Translations under genes and position numbers: made by a program
Shown here: positions 26,219 through 34,796 of the stretch, piece by piece
Layout of the letters: the number at the start of each line of letters is the position of its first letter
Numbering within the stretch: position 1 is the stretch's first letter
From: an uncultured Bacteroidota bacterium
Lineage (GTDB): Bacteria; Bacteroidota; Bacteroidia; Chitinophagales; Chitinophagaceae
Length of the DNA: 59,656 bases
Direction of reading: 5' to 3'
Assembly: GCA_903927185.1 (NCBI GenBank)
Contig: CAIYLW010000078.1
Location: 1 to 59,656 of the forward strand
Notes under the pieces: generated by a model
Told to the model about the DNA's origin: nothing
What the model saw: only the letters and a program-made list of their open reading frames with translations
Databases searched by the model: none

Positions 26219-28489
26219 TTATGCGCCTGCTACTTGTTTGCGAATGATATTCAGTGCCGCACCAGCTTTAAACCATTCAATTTGTTGTTGGTTATAAGTA
26301 TGGTTTGCAATTACAGAATCCTTGCTGCCATCAGCGTGATGAAATACAAGGGTCAAGGCTGTACCTGGTGTAAAGTTGGTTAAACCAATTACATCAACGA
26401 TATCATCTTCCTGAATTTTATCATAATCAGATTTATCGTTGAATGTAAGTGCTAACATTCCTTGCTTCTTCAGATTAGTTTCATGAATACGTGCAAATGA
26501 TTTGGTTAATACCACTCGTACACCTAAGTGTCGAGGCTCCATAGCAGCATGTTCGCGGCTACTACCTTCACCATAGTTTTCATCACCCACAACAATACTA
26601 CCAATTCCAGCAGCTTTATAAGCACGCTGTGTAGCAGGAACCGGACCGTATTCGCCAGTTAACTGGTTCTTAATATTGTCTGTTTTTTCATTGTAAAAAT
26701 TTACAGCACCAATCAACATATTGTTACTGATATTGTCTAAGTGACCACGGAATTTAAGCCATGGACCAGCCATTGAAATATGGTCGGTAGTGCATTTTCC
26801 CTTTGCTTTGATCAATAATTTCAAACTCTTCAAATCGTTACCATCCCATGCTGCAAAAGGATCTAATAATTGTAAACGTTTGCTAGCAGGATCAACTGCA
26901 ACAGATACCCCACTTCCATCAGCTGCTGGCGCTTGATAGCCTGCATCTTCTACTGCATAACCGCGAACGGGTAATTCCCAACCAGTTGGCTCGTCTAATT
27001 TTACTTGCTCACCTTTATCGTTAGTAAGTGTATCTGTAATTGGGTTGAAAGTTAAATCTCCAGCAATTGCCAATGCAGTTACTAATTCCGGTGATGCAAC
27101 GAATGCATAAGTATTTGGATTTCCATCTGCACGTTTTGCAAAGTTTCTGTTGAAGCTATGAACGATGGTATTTTTTTCTTTCTTTTCTGCACCTACACGA
27201 TCCCACATACCGATACATGGTCCGCATGCATTGGCAAATACATCTGCACCTACACTTTGAAATACTTCTAAGAAACCGTCTCTTGCGATGGTATAACGAA
27301 CTTGTTCAGATCCAGGAGTGATTTTAAATTCAGCAGCCAATTTCAATCCTTTTCCTTCCAATTGTTTAGCTAAACTAACTGCACGACTAATATCTTCATA
27401 AGAAGAATTAGTGCAACTTCCAATTAAACCCACTTCCACTTTTGTAGGCCAGCCGTTAGCAGCTGCTACTTCTTTCATTTTAGATATTGGAGTAGCTAAA
27501 TCTGGTGTAAATGGACCGTTCAAATGTGGTTCCAGAGTACTCAGATCTAGTTCAATTACTTCGTCAAAATATTTAGAGGGATCAGTATAAACTTCTGGGT
27601 CTGCTGTAAGATAGTCTTTAACTGCATCAGCCGCTTCAGCTATATCTGCTCTGCCAGTTGCAGTAAGATATCTACTCATACTAGCATCGTATCCAAAAGT
27701 AGAAGTGGTAGCACCAATTTCGGCACCCATATTACAAATGGTTCCTTTACCTGTACAGCTCATGCTGGTAGCACCTTCTCCAAAATATTCAACAATGGCA
27801 CCGGTTCCACCTTTTACAGTAAGTATACCCGCAACTTTTAAAATCACATCTTTTGGAGCTGTCCATCCACTTAATTTGCCAGTTAATTTAATTCCGATCA
27901 GTTTTGGCCATTTTAATTCCCATGGCAAACCTGCCATTACATCACAAGCATCAGCACCGCCAACTCCAATAGCAATCATGCCTAATCCACCTGCATTAAC
28001 TGTATGTGAATCTGTTCCTATCATCATTCCACCAGGGAAAGCATAGTTTTCAAGAACAACTTGGTGAATGATACCTGCACCTGGTTTCCAGAAACCAATA
28101 CCATATTTATTTGAAACAGAAGCCAAGAAATCATAGACTTCTTTACTTTCTGCATTAGCAACCTGTAAATCCTGTTTTGCTTCAACCTTAGCTGTTATCA
28201 AGTGATCGCAATGAACGGTAGAAGGAACAGCCACTGTTGGACGTCCTGCTTGCATAAATTGTAATAAAGCCATTTGAGCAGTAGCATCTTGCATTGCCAC
28301 ACGATCTGGTGCAAAATCCACATAATGTTTGCCTCGCTCAAATCCACTCAATGGCTGATCTGCGTGCAAATGGGCAAACAATATTTTTTCTGAAAGTGTA
28401 AGTGGTCTGCCCAAAGCTGTACGTGCTGCATTTACTTTTGCTGGCATTTCTGTGTACAGTTTTTTGATCATTTCGATATCAAAAGCCAT
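26219..28489 (-). CDS. acnA: Aconitate hydratase
   Basis: Interconverts citrate and isocitrate in the TCA cycle. The 756-residue protein is of the mitochondrial-type aconitase class found in Bacteroidota. Three [4Fe-4S] ligands are present: Cys359 in 'GSCTNSS', and Cys422 and Cys425 in 'ACGPCIGMW'. The swivelling C-terminal domain carries '[19 protein letters not shown]'. '[14 protein letters not shown]' is the substrate-binding block. It is a single-gene unit: a terminator follows it and the PspC-like gene diverges upstream. Confidence 0.95.
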   Translation of the reverse strand: MAFDIEMIKKLYTEMPAKVNAARTALGRPLTLSEKILFAHLHADQPLSGFERGKHYVDFAPDRVAMQDATAQMALLQFMQAGRPTVAVPSTVHCDHLITAKVEAKQDLQVANAESKEVYDFLASVSNKYGIGFWKPGAGIIHQVVLENYAFPGGMMIGTDSHTVNAGGLGMIAIGVGGADACDVMAGLPWELKWPKLIGIKLTGKLSGWTAPKDVILKVAGILTVKGGTGAIVEYFGEGATSMSCTGKGTICNMGAEIGATTSTFGYDASMSRYLTATGRADIAEAADAVKDYLTADPEVYTDPSKYFDEVIELDLSTLEPHLNGPFTPDLATPISKMKEVAAANGWPTKVEVGLIGSCTNSSYEDISRAVSLAKQLEGKGLKLAAEFKITPGSEQVRYTIARDGFLEVFQSVGADVFANACGPCIGMWDRVGAEKKEKNTIVHSFNRNFAKRADGNPNTYAFVASPELVTALAIAGDLTFNPITDTLTNDKGEQVKLDEPTGWELPVRGYAVEDAGYQAPAADGSGVSVAVDPASKRLQLLDPFAAWDGNDLKSLKLLIKAKGKCTTDHISMAGPWLKFRGHLDNISNNMLIGAVNFYNEKTDNIKNQLTGEYGPVPATQRAYKAAGIGSIVVGDENYGEGSSREHAAMEPRHLGVRVVLTKSFARIHETNLKKQGMLALTFNDKSDYDKIQEDDIVDVIGLTNFTPGTALTLVFHHADGSKDSVIANHTYNQQQIEWFKAGAALNIIRKQVAGA

Positions 28490-28614
28490 AGTCTGAAAAA
28501 TTTATGTTTTGAGAGATTAAATTTTAATGCCTTAAGGGGTTTCAGTGCGCGAATTTACGTTAAAACCGTCTCAGGAGAAAAACTGTTTTAAACAATTATT
28601 CATTTCATTTGTCT

Positions 28615-28622
28615 AAATTTGT
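28615..28622 (+). promoter_or_regulatory. -7 box TAaaTTTG of the PspC-like gene
   Basis: TAaaTTTG lies 38 bases before the PspC-like start codon. No convincing -33 TTG is found. Confidence 0.4.
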
Positions 28623-28659
28623 GATAATTCCATCCCCCTAATACCTAAAAACTGGCAAC

Positions 28660-28881
28660 ATGCAAAAAATTAGAGAAAACATAGAAATGCAAGCATTTGG
28701 GGTATGTTCTGCTATTGGAGAAAAATTTGGCATTGCGAGTGCTAAAATCAGAATGTGGTTTATATATATATCCTTCCTAACCTTAGGTTCGCCCATTCTT
28801 ATTTATATGATTCTTGCCTTTTGGATTAATATCAAGAATTATATCATGGCGGGCAAAAGAAATCCTATTAAAAACTGGTAA
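28660..28881 (+). CDS. PspC-domain membrane protein
   Basis: A 73-residue protein consisting almost wholly of one PspC domain. The family start 'FGVCSAIGEKFGIASAKIRMWFIYISF' is clear, and the second half is one membrane helix ('LIYMILAFWI'). PspC proteins are inner-membrane parts of the phage-shock envelope-stress response in Proteobacteria. Single-domain copies are common in Bacteroidota, where their role is unclear. The gene ends 3 bp before the convergent kdsA stop. Confidence 0.82.
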   Translation: MQKIRENIEMQAFGVCSAIGEKFGIASAKIRMWFIYISFLTLGSPILIYMILAFWINIKNYIMAGKRNPIKNW

Positions 28882-28884
28882 TTT

Positions 28885-29709
28885 TTATATTACTGCTTTG
28901 CGAAGTTTTACTAATTGCTCTAGCAAAGGTTCTAATAGATCTAAACGTAACATATTTGCTCCGTCACTTTTAGCTTCGGATGGATTGGGATGGGTTTCTA
29001 TAAAAAGTCCATCAGCGCCTGTTGCAATGGCCGCTTTTGCGATAGTTCCAATCAATTGTGGATTTCCACCAGTGATACCTGAAGTTTGATTAGGTTGTTG
29101 CAATGCATGTGTACAATCCATGATTACAGGGGTCTCATGCTCTTTCATCCATGGGATATTTCTATAATCAACCACAAGGTCGGTATACCCAAAACTATTA
29201 CCTCGCTCAGTTAGCATTACTTGATGATTTCCAGCTTTTCTAATTTTATCAACTGCGAATTTCATGGAAGGTCCACTCAAGAATTGTCCTTTTTTTACAT
29301 TTACGATCTTGCCCGTTTCTGCAGCTGCGATTAATAAATCAGTTTGTCGGCAGAGAAAAGCAGGTATCTGTAAAATATCAATAAACTCTGCTGCCATAGC
29401 GGCTTCCTCATGAGCATGTATATCAGAGGTAGTGGGTAATCTATAAGTAACTCCCACTTTTTTGATCAACGATAATCCATTGTCATCACCAATCCCAGTG
29501 AAGGAATTAGCACTCGTTCTATTCGCTTTTCTATAGGATGCTTTAAATACATAAGGAATTTCTAAACGCTTACAAATTCCTGAAACCTTGTCCGCTATTT
29601 CCATCACTAATTCCTCGCTCTCAACAACACATGGTCCGGCTATTAGAAAAAAGTTATCAGGATTATATTGTTGATTTTTAAAAAGGGTAGTTAAGAAATC
29701 TGGCATCAT
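28885..29709 (-). CDS. kdsA: 3-deoxy-8-phosphooctulonate synthase (Kdo-8-phosphate synthase)
   Basis: Condenses phosphoenolpyruvate with arabinose 5-phosphate to Kdo-8-phosphate, the first committed step to Kdo of lipid A core. The 274-residue protein shows 'FLIAGPCVVES', 'FKASYRKANRTSANSF', 'QIPAFLCRQTDLL' and 'DCTHALQQPN'. Cys27 in I-A-G-P-C marks the metal-dependent class; the E. coli metal-free class has Asn there. WaaA, the transferase that uses Kdo, is encoded near 49 kb. Confidence 0.95.
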   Translation of the reverse strand: MMPDFLTTLFKNQQYNPDNFFLIAGPCVVESEELVMEIADKVSGICKRLEIPYVFKASYRKANRTSANSFTGIGDDNGLSLIKKVGVTYRLPTTSDIHAHEEAAMAAEFIDILQIPAFLCRQTDLLIAAAETGKIVNVKKGQFLSGPSMKFAVDKIRKAGNHQVMLTERGNSFGYTDLVVDYRNIPWMKEHETPVIMDCTHALQQPNQTSGITGGNPQLIGTIAKAAIATGADGLFIETHPNPSEAKSDGANMLRLDLLEPLLEQLVKLRKAVI

Positions 29710-29728
29710 ATTAGAGCGGTTTAAAAAA

Positions 29729-29736
29729 CAAAATTA
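29729..29736 (-). promoter_or_regulatory. -7 box TAatTTTG of kdsA
   Basis: TAatTTTG on the minus strand lies 20 bases before the kdsA start codon. A -33 box is not obvious. Confidence 0.4.
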
Positions 29737-29801
29737 GTGAAATCAAACAGTAGTTGTTTAGAAACAGAAAAGATAACCGATGTTAGTTTCCGAAAACTAT
29801 C

Positions 29802-29809
29802 TATTTTTG
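29802..29809 (+). promoter_or_regulatory. -7 box TAttTTTG of the threonine dehydrogenase gene
   Basis: TAttTTTG lies 20 bases before the ATG at 29830, divergent from the kdsA box. The predicted leader is about 13 bases. Confidence 0.4.
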
Positions 29810-29829
29810 AGCCCCTTTAAAACTATAAA

Positions 29830-30780
29830 ATGGCAAAAGAAAAAATATTGGTAATTGGTGCTTCAGGCCAAATTGGAGTTGAACTAACCTTAGCTCTCAG
29901 GAAAATTTATGGTGCCGCTAATGTAGTTGCCTCGGATCTTCGAGAGGAGAATGAATTGTTAAAAGGAACTGGTCCATATGTAAGTCTTGATGTGATGAAT
30001 AAAGAAATGTTACATGTGCAGGTGATACGCCAGAACATTACTCAGATTTATTTATTAGCTGCAATTCTCTCAGCAACCGGAGAAAAAAATCCAAACCTAG
30101 CTTGGCATTTAAATATGCAAGGATTATTAAACGTTCTGGATATTGCTCGAGAAGAAAAATTGCAAAAAGTATATTGGCCAAGTAGTATTGCCGTTTTTGG
30201 TCCAACTTCTCCCAAACATTTATGTCCGCAACAAACCATTATTGAACCGATAACGGTGTATGGCATCAGTAAATATGCTGGTGAATTTTGGTGCAATTAT
30301 TATCATCAACGATATGGGGTAGATGTGCGAAGTATTCGCTATCCAGGATTAATAAGTTACAAATCCGCTCCAGGTGGTGGAACTACGGATTATGCGGTTG
30401 AAATTTATAGTGAAGCATTGGCTGAAAAAAAGTATCAGTGCTTTTTACAGGAAGATACTTATTTGCCCATGATGTATATGCCTGATGCCATTCGCGCTAC
30501 CATGGAATTAATGCATGCACCAATTGAAAATATTTCTATTCGCACTTCCTATAATATTTCTGGAATGAGTTTTTCTCCAAAAGAAATTGCGGATTCAATT
30601 AAAAAGCATATTCCGGAATTCTCACTTAGTTGTATTCCCGACTATCGCCAAAAAATTGCCAATAGCTGGCCTGCAAGTATCGATGATTCAGTTGCAACAA
30701 GAGATTGGGGATGGAAACCTGCTTTCAACTTAGATAGAATGACAAATGATATGTTAGAAAATTTAGAGAAAGCAGAGTAA
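29830..30780 (+). CDS. SDR-type L-threonine 3-dehydrogenase (NAD-dependent epimerase family)
   Basis: A 316-residue short-chain dehydrogenase with the NAD-binding motif 'VIGASGQIGVEL' and catalytic 'YGISKYAGE' (Tyr-x-x-x-Lys). It matches the epimerase-like threonine dehydrogenases known from Flavobacterium and related bacteria. Typical of that subfamily are 'RYPGLISYKSAPGGGTTDYAVEIY' and 'SWPASIDDS'. It oxidises L-threonine to 2-amino-3-ketobutyrate, the entry to glycine via Kbl. The kbl gene is not in the window. It is convergent with the Rrf2 regulator gene. Confidence 0.88.
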   Translation: MAKEKILVIGASGQIGVELTLALRKIYGAANVVASDLREENELLKGTGPYVSLDVMNKEMLHVQVIRQNITQIYLLAAILSATGEKNPNLAWHLNMQGLLNVLDIAREEKLQKVYWPSSIAVFGPTSPKHLCPQQTIIEPITVYGISKYAGEFWCNYYHQRYGVDVRSIRYPGLISYKSAPGGGTTDYAVEIYSEALAEKKYQCFLQEDTYLPMMYMPDAIRATMELMHAPIENISIRTSYNISGMSFSPKEIADSIKKHIPEFSLSCIPDYRQKIANSWPASIDDSVATRDWGWKPAFNLDRMTNDMLENLEKAE

Positions 30781-30800
30781 TTAAACTGATTGTTATTCAA

Positions 30801-31205
30801 TTAAATTAAATCAGCCACTGTTTTGTTTTCAAGTATTTGAAGCATGTTATCACGGACTTCAATCATCACATGGTTGAGTCCACATTTCTTTTCGTCGCAG
30901 TCTTTGCATTTTTTGTAAAAGTTCAAACTTACACAAGGTAAAAGTGCAATTGGACCTTCGATTAATCGCATTACTTTTGAAAGAGGAATTTTATCTGGAT
31001 CACTTTTTAAAAAATATCCACCCCCTTTTCCTTTTTTACTTTCAAGCATTCCTGCTTTCCTTAATTCTAACAGAATATTTTCTAAGAATTTTAAAGGAAT
31101 TTTTTTCTTTTTAGCTATTTCAGCAATTAAAATGGGAACGTCTTTTTGCTGCTCAGCTAAATAAGTTAATGCTTTGAAAGCGTATTGAGTCTTTTTGGAT
31201 AACAT
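30801..31205 (-). CDS. Rrf2-family transcriptional regulator
   Basis: A 134-residue regulator with an N-terminal winged helix ('YAFKALTYLAEQQ', 'IPLKFLENILLELRKAGMLESKKGKGGGYFL') and a C-terminal dimerisation helix. Cysteines at 91, 100, 103 and 108 could bind an iron-sulphur cluster, as in IscR, NsrR or RsrR. The spacing differs from classic IscR. It is transcribed alone; a palindrome upstream (31239-31252) is a candidate operator. The regulon is not evident from neighbours, though Rrf2 proteins often sense iron-sulphur status or redox stress. Confidence 0.87.
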   Translation of the reverse strand: MLSKKTQYAFKALTYLAEQQKDVPILIAEIAKKKKIPLKFLENILLELRKAGMLESKKGKGGGYFLKSDPDKIPLSKVMRLIEGPIALLPCVSLNFYKKCKDCDEKKCGLNHVMIEVRDNMLQILENKTVADLI

Positions 31206-31238
31206 AACAATTTACCTGGCAAGGATTTTTCTTTTTAT

Positions 31239-31252
31239 AATAGAATTCTATT
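31239..31252. promoter_or_regulatory. AT-rich palindrome upstream of the Rrf2 gene, candidate operator
   Basis: AATAGAATTCTATT (31239-31252) is a perfect 14-base palindrome 34 bases upstream of the Rrf2 start codon. A half-site-like TAATTCTATTAT recurs near 31311-31322. Autoregulation is common in the family; binding here is inferred. Confidence 0.4.
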
Positions 31253-31348
31253 TTCTTATTGTCTACTAAATTTAAGGACAAATAGTGATAACTACCCGTT
31301 TTTTGTAGAGTAATTCTATTATGGGATAATCAAAATACTACTGATATA

Positions 31349-32065
31349 TTATAGACCTAAAACATCTTTCATTGAAAAGATCCCTTTTTTCTGAGACAGG
31401 AATTCTGCTGCTAGAACAGCTCCACCTGCAAATCCTACTCGATTATGAGCGGTATGAATGATTTCAATATCATCAACACTCGAAGTGTATTTGATTGTAT
31501 GAGTGCCGGGTGCGGGGTCAATTCTTTTTGAAATAATTTCAAGATCCTCATTGTTATGGGTTATATCGTTAACCCATTGTTTTTTTTGTTTGATGAAACG
31601 TAATACTTGCTCTGCTAAAGTAATGGCTGTTCCACTTGGTGCATCTTTCTTTTGGGTATGATGTATTTCTTCCATAACTACATTATAGTTGGGGTGACTA
31701 CTCATCAGTTCTGCCACATATTTATTTATTTCAAAAAACAGATTTACACCAATACTATAATTGCTTGCATACAATAAACTTCCTTTTTGTTTTTCACAAT
31801 AACTTTTAGCTTCTCCCCATTTGTCGAGCCATCCAGTTGATCCACAAACTACAGGTATACCTAATTCTAAACACTTCATTACATTATTAAATGCACTATG
31901 AGGACCTGTAAATTCTATCGCTACATCTGCTTTAGCAATATTTTCTTTATTAAATTCTGATGCATTATTGATATCAATTTTCAAAACAACTTGATGCCCT
32001 TTTTCAATTGCGATGCTTTCAATAGCTTGCCCCATTTTCCCATATCCGATCAATGCTATGTTCAT
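31349..32065 (-). CDS. dapB: 4-hydroxy-tetrahydrodipicolinate reductase
   Basis: Reduces hydroxy-tetrahydrodipicolinate to tetrahydrodipicolinate, the substrate of DapD. The 238-residue protein begins with the NAD(P) motif 'IALIGYGKMGQAIE' and has 'EFTGPHSAFNN' and 'VCGSTGW'. The catalytic region reads 'VMEEIHHTQKKDAPSGTAITLAEQ', with the His-His and Lys-x-x-x-Ser-Gly-Thr elements. It is the last gene of a minus-strand run parA-parB-DUF5683-dapB, the typical Bacteroidota neighbourhood in which lepB often follows. The gap to the DUF5683 gene is 49 bp. Confidence 0.94.
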   Translation of the reverse strand: MNIALIGYGKMGQAIESIAIEKGHQVVLKIDINNASEFNKENIAKADVAIEFTGPHSAFNNVMKCLELGIPVVCGSTGWLDKWGEAKSYCEKQKGSLLYASNYSIGVNLFFEINKYVAELMSSHPNYNVVMEEIHHTQKKDAPSGTAITLAEQVLRFIKQKKQWVNDITHNNEDLEIISKRIDPAPGTHTIKYTSSVDDIEIIHTAHNRVGFAGGAVLAAEFLSQKKGIFSMKDVLGL

Positions 32066-32114
32066 ATTTGTGATTTAGATGTTGATTGTAAAACTAATTG
32101 AAATTGATAAATTA

Positions 32115-32765
32115 TTATCGAACTTCATAGAGCTTGTGCTCGGGTTTCTTAGGACTAAGTGTAAGACTTAACCCAGGCGATCTTGTAATAGGATTGAAAT
32201 TTGGTTTCACATTCATTGACAAATCACTGCTCACATCAAAATCTTTCAAATGACCAAATACAGTGGCATCAACTACATTTAATCCCCATGCTAATAAAAA
32301 AAATAGTATCGTATAATCTCGATCTCTTCTAAAAGAATTTCGATAAGTCTGCAACGATATCGAAGTAAGACCTTTCAATTGTGGGTCGATAGCTGCTAAT
32401 CCAGTAGTATCATTATTATACTCTGCATTATATTTTGCTTCGTAAGCGTATTTAGTTTTTTTATACCAATTATCATTATAAACATATAGACTAGCAGGTA
32501 TTGCTAATGCGCCGTAGACCAATGGAATTTTCCAATATTCTCTGTTATATGCTTGTCCCCAACCTGGTATAATTGCCGACCTTCTTGTTGCTTTTCTTGG
32601 ATCGTGTTTTTTTATAAGACTATCTGGGGTAGATTTTTTTATACTGTCATTTGAAACTGACACAACAGAATTGGCTACTGAAATAGTCTTGCTATTTTGG
32701 GCATGAGATTTACTCAGCAATACTGTAACCAAAAAAATCATTAAGATGATGCTAACAAATTTCAT
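32115..32765 (-). CDS. DUF5683-family membrane protein
   Basis: A 216-residue protein with an N-terminal signal or anchor ('MKFVSIILMIFLVTVLLSK'). The DUF5683 core is 'RSAIIPGWGQAYNREYW', then 'LVYGALAIPASLYVYNDNWY', with a further hydrophobic stretch at 'DYTILFFLLAWGLNVVDA'. The ATG at 32765 is preferred over an in-frame TTG at 32771. The family is confined to Bacteroidota and commonly lies directly after parB, as here, with a 6-bp gap. Its function is not established; linkage to parAB and dapB suggests an envelope or cell-cycle role. Confidence 0.87.
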   Translation of the reverse strand: MKFVSIILMIFLVTVLLSKSHAQNSKTISVANSVVSVSNDSIKKSTPDSLIKKHDPRKATRRSAIIPGWGQAYNREYWKIPLVYGALAIPASLYVYNDNWYKKTKYAYEAKYNAEYNNDTTGLAAIDPQLKGLTSISLQTYRNSFRRDRDYTILFFLLAWGLNVVDATVFGHLKDFDVSSDLSMNVKPNFNPITRSPGLSLTLSPKKPEHKLYEVR

Positions 32766-32771
32766 GAACAA

Positions 32772-33695
32772 TTAACTGACTGTAACATTCATCACTTCTA
32801 GAATTTTATTCAATTCTTCCAATGAATAATATTCAATGCTAATGCTACCATAGCCTTTTTTATTATGAGCCATTCTAACTTTTGTACCAAAATGCGAGGC
32901 TAAATTATCCTCTATTTTCTTATAGGTGGGAGGAAGTTCAGACTTTAGAGAAGGTTTAACAGCTCCTCCTTTATCTACTTTATACATTTTGCGAACCAGC
33001 TCTTCTGTCTGGCGCACGCTCAAACCCTTACTTTGAATTTCTTTGAAAACAAAAAGTTGTTTATCTATCGTATCGATATTTACTAAGGCTCTGGCATGTC
33101 CCATACTCATACTTCCATTCCTCACGGCTAACTGAATATCTGGAGGCAATTTTAATAACCGAATATAGTTGGTAACCGTACTTCTTTCTTTACCCATTCG
33201 CTCTGCAACTTGCTCCTGCGTATAGTCCAACTCTTCCATCATGCGTTTATAGCTCAATGCCACTTCCACTGCATTTAGGTTTTCCCTTTGTAAATTTTCT
33301 AATAAGGCAAGTTCCAATAATTGCTGATCGTTCGCTTGTCGAATATAAACTGGTACATCCTTCAAACCCGCAATTTTGGAAGCTCTAAATCTTCTTTCCC
33401 CAGCGATCAGTTGAAATTTCCCATTCGCTAATTTCGAAACAGTTAAAGGTTGAATAATATCATGGAGCTTAATAGATGCGGCCAATTCATTCAACGAAGT
33501 TTCATCAAAATCGCGTCTTGGTTGTTTTGGGTTAATTAGAATTTCGGTAATTGCCAAACGGTTAGTTCCTGTAACTTCTTCCACTACTCTGGTTTTAAGA
33601 CCACCTTCTGTAGTTTTTAAATCGGCATCAATATTTTGCAAAAGGGAACGAAGTCCTTTTCCTATTAAATCTTTATTTTGTTTCGGTGTGCTCAT
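32772..33695 (-). CDS. parB: Chromosome-partitioning protein ParB
   Basis: A 307-residue ParB/Spo0J-type CTPase and DNA clamp. The N-terminal domain has 'ILINPKQPRRDF' and the CTP-binding 'GERRFRAS' (residues 99-106). Next come 'LLENLQRENLNAVEVALSYKR', a helix-turn-helix ('YTQEQVAERMGKERSTVTNYIRLL') and a C-terminal dimerisation region. It loads at parS and works with ParA in origin segregation. I found no parS-like TGTTTCACGTGAAACA site in the window. It lies 45 bp after parA and is co-transcribed with it. Confidence 0.95.
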   Translation of the reverse strand: MSTPKQNKDLIGKGLRSLLQNIDADLKTTEGGLKTRVVEEVTGTNRLAITEILINPKQPRRDFDETSLNELAASIKLHDIIQPLTVSKLANGKFQLIAGERRFRASKIAGLKDVPVYIRQANDQQLLELALLENLQRENLNAVEVALSYKRMMEELDYTQEQVAERMGKERSTVTNYIRLLKLPPDIQLAVRNGSMSMGHARALVNIDTIDKQLFVFKEIQSKGLSVRQTEELVRKMYKVDKGGAVKPSLKSELPPTYKKIEDNLASHFGTKVRMAHNKKGYGSISIEYYSLEELNKILEVMNVTVS

Positions 33696-33740
33696 GTTTC
33701 AATTCTAATTTGTAACAATCGTTCTAATGATTAATAAGAA

Positions 33741-34541
33741 CTATTCAATGATTCTTTCTTCATTACTCATTTTAGTAAGTCCGTTATTTTGTAAAACCTC
33801 TTTTGCAAGATTTAAATAATTCACAGTACCCTTACTTTCTGCATCATATAAAATAACAGGTTTACCTACACTTGGAGCTTCACTTAATCTGGTGTTTCTA
33901 TGAATAATGGTAGAGAATACCATATCATCAAAATGCCTTCTAACTTCACTCACCACTTGATTGCATAGGCGGAGACGTCCATCATACATCGTCATTAAAA
34001 TACCTTCAATTTTCAATTCAGGGTTTAGCCTGTTTTGAACTATTTTAATGGTATTTAATAATTTCCCTAACCCTTCCAATGCAAAAAACTCGCATTGAAC
34101 CGGAACAATCACACTGTCTGATGCTACTAAAGAATTAACGGTAATAAGACCTAATGAAGGAGAACAATCGATAATGATGAAATCGTATTTATCCCTTACC
34201 ACATCTAATATCGTTTTCATTACATTTTCACGATTCGGATAATTGATCATTTCAATCTCTGCCCCAACCAAATCAATATGCGATGGAAGTAGATCAAGAT
34301 TAGGAACATCACTCTTCAAAATCACGTCTGATGCAAGTGTGTTATTCACCATACAATCATATAAACTACTCGTGATATTATGCAAATCAAAACCAACTCC
34401 TGTAGTGCTGTTCGCTTGAGGGTCTGCATCCACAAGCAAAGTTCTATATTCTAAAACCGCCAGACTGGCTGCTACATTTATAGCAGTAGTTGTTTTGCCT
34501 ACCCCGCCTTTCTGATTGGCAACACCAATGATTCTCGCCAT
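33741..34541 (-). CDS. parA: Chromosome-partitioning ATPase ParA (Soj)
   Basis: A 266-residue deviant-Walker P-loop ATPase: 'VANQKGGVGKTTTAINVA' (residues 8-25), 'LLVDADPQANSTTG', and the Walker B-like 'YDFIIIDCSPSLG'. It forms dynamic gradients on the nucleoid that move ParB-bound origins. The promoter at 34623-34655 and a 75-base leader with a perfect hairpin precede it. The operon continues with parB, the DUF5683 gene and probably dapB. Confidence 0.95.
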   Translation of the reverse strand: MARIIGVANQKGGVGKTTTAINVAASLAVLEYRTLLVDADPQANSTTGVGFDLHNITSSLYDCMVNNTLASDVILKSDVPNLDLLPSHIDLVGAEIEMINYPNRENVMKTILDVVRDKYDFIIIDCSPSLGLITVNSLVASDSVIVPVQCEFFALEGLGKLLNTIKIVQNRLNPELKIEGILMTMYDGRLRLCNQVVSEVRRHFDDMVFSTIIHRNTRLSEAPSVGKPVILYDAESKGTVNYLNLAKEVLQNNGLTKMSNEERIIE

Positions 34542-34554
34542 AGTTATTCCGTTT

Positions 34555-34570
34555 ATCTGCTTTTGCAGAT
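34555..34570 (-). other. Hairpin in the parA leader
   Basis: ATCTGC (34555-34560), TTTT, GCAGAT (34565-34570) forms a perfect 6-bp stem 13 bases upstream of the parA start codon. On the mRNA the loop is AAAA. It could affect translation or be an operator; function is unproven. Confidence 0.45.
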
Positions 34571-34622
34571 CGTATGATTAATTCTAATTTCTATTCATTC
34601 CCTATTACCGGCAATAATAAGC

Positions 34623-34655
34623 CAAAAATACACTTTAGCATAGATTTAAAAACAA
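34623..34655 (-). promoter_or_regulatory. Promoter of the parA operon (TTG, N22, TAttTTTG)
   Basis: On the minus strand TTG (34655-34653) and TAttTTTG (34630-34623) are 22 bases apart. The predicted start is near 34617, giving a ~75-base leader. Confidence 0.6.
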
Positions 34656-34796
34656 TAATATCAGTTAGTTGTTAGTTTCGCTTGGGAATAGATAGGTAAG
34701 GCTTTTAAATATAAAATTTGTTTAATTCGAAAAGGTGGACAGTTTCTACAATAAAACCCTTAGTGGTTCGTCTACCCTTAAAAGATCAGAAGTAAT

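Noticed and set aside
27705..28046. 113-codon plus-strand ORF inside aconitase
   Set aside because: It is antisense to conserved aconitase sequence and shows shadow-type composition (Pro/Ile/Pro repeats).
28814..29089. 91-codon plus-strand ORF overlapping the PspC-like and kdsA genes
   Set aside because: It overlaps the PspC-like gene in another frame and is antisense to conserved KdsA sequence.
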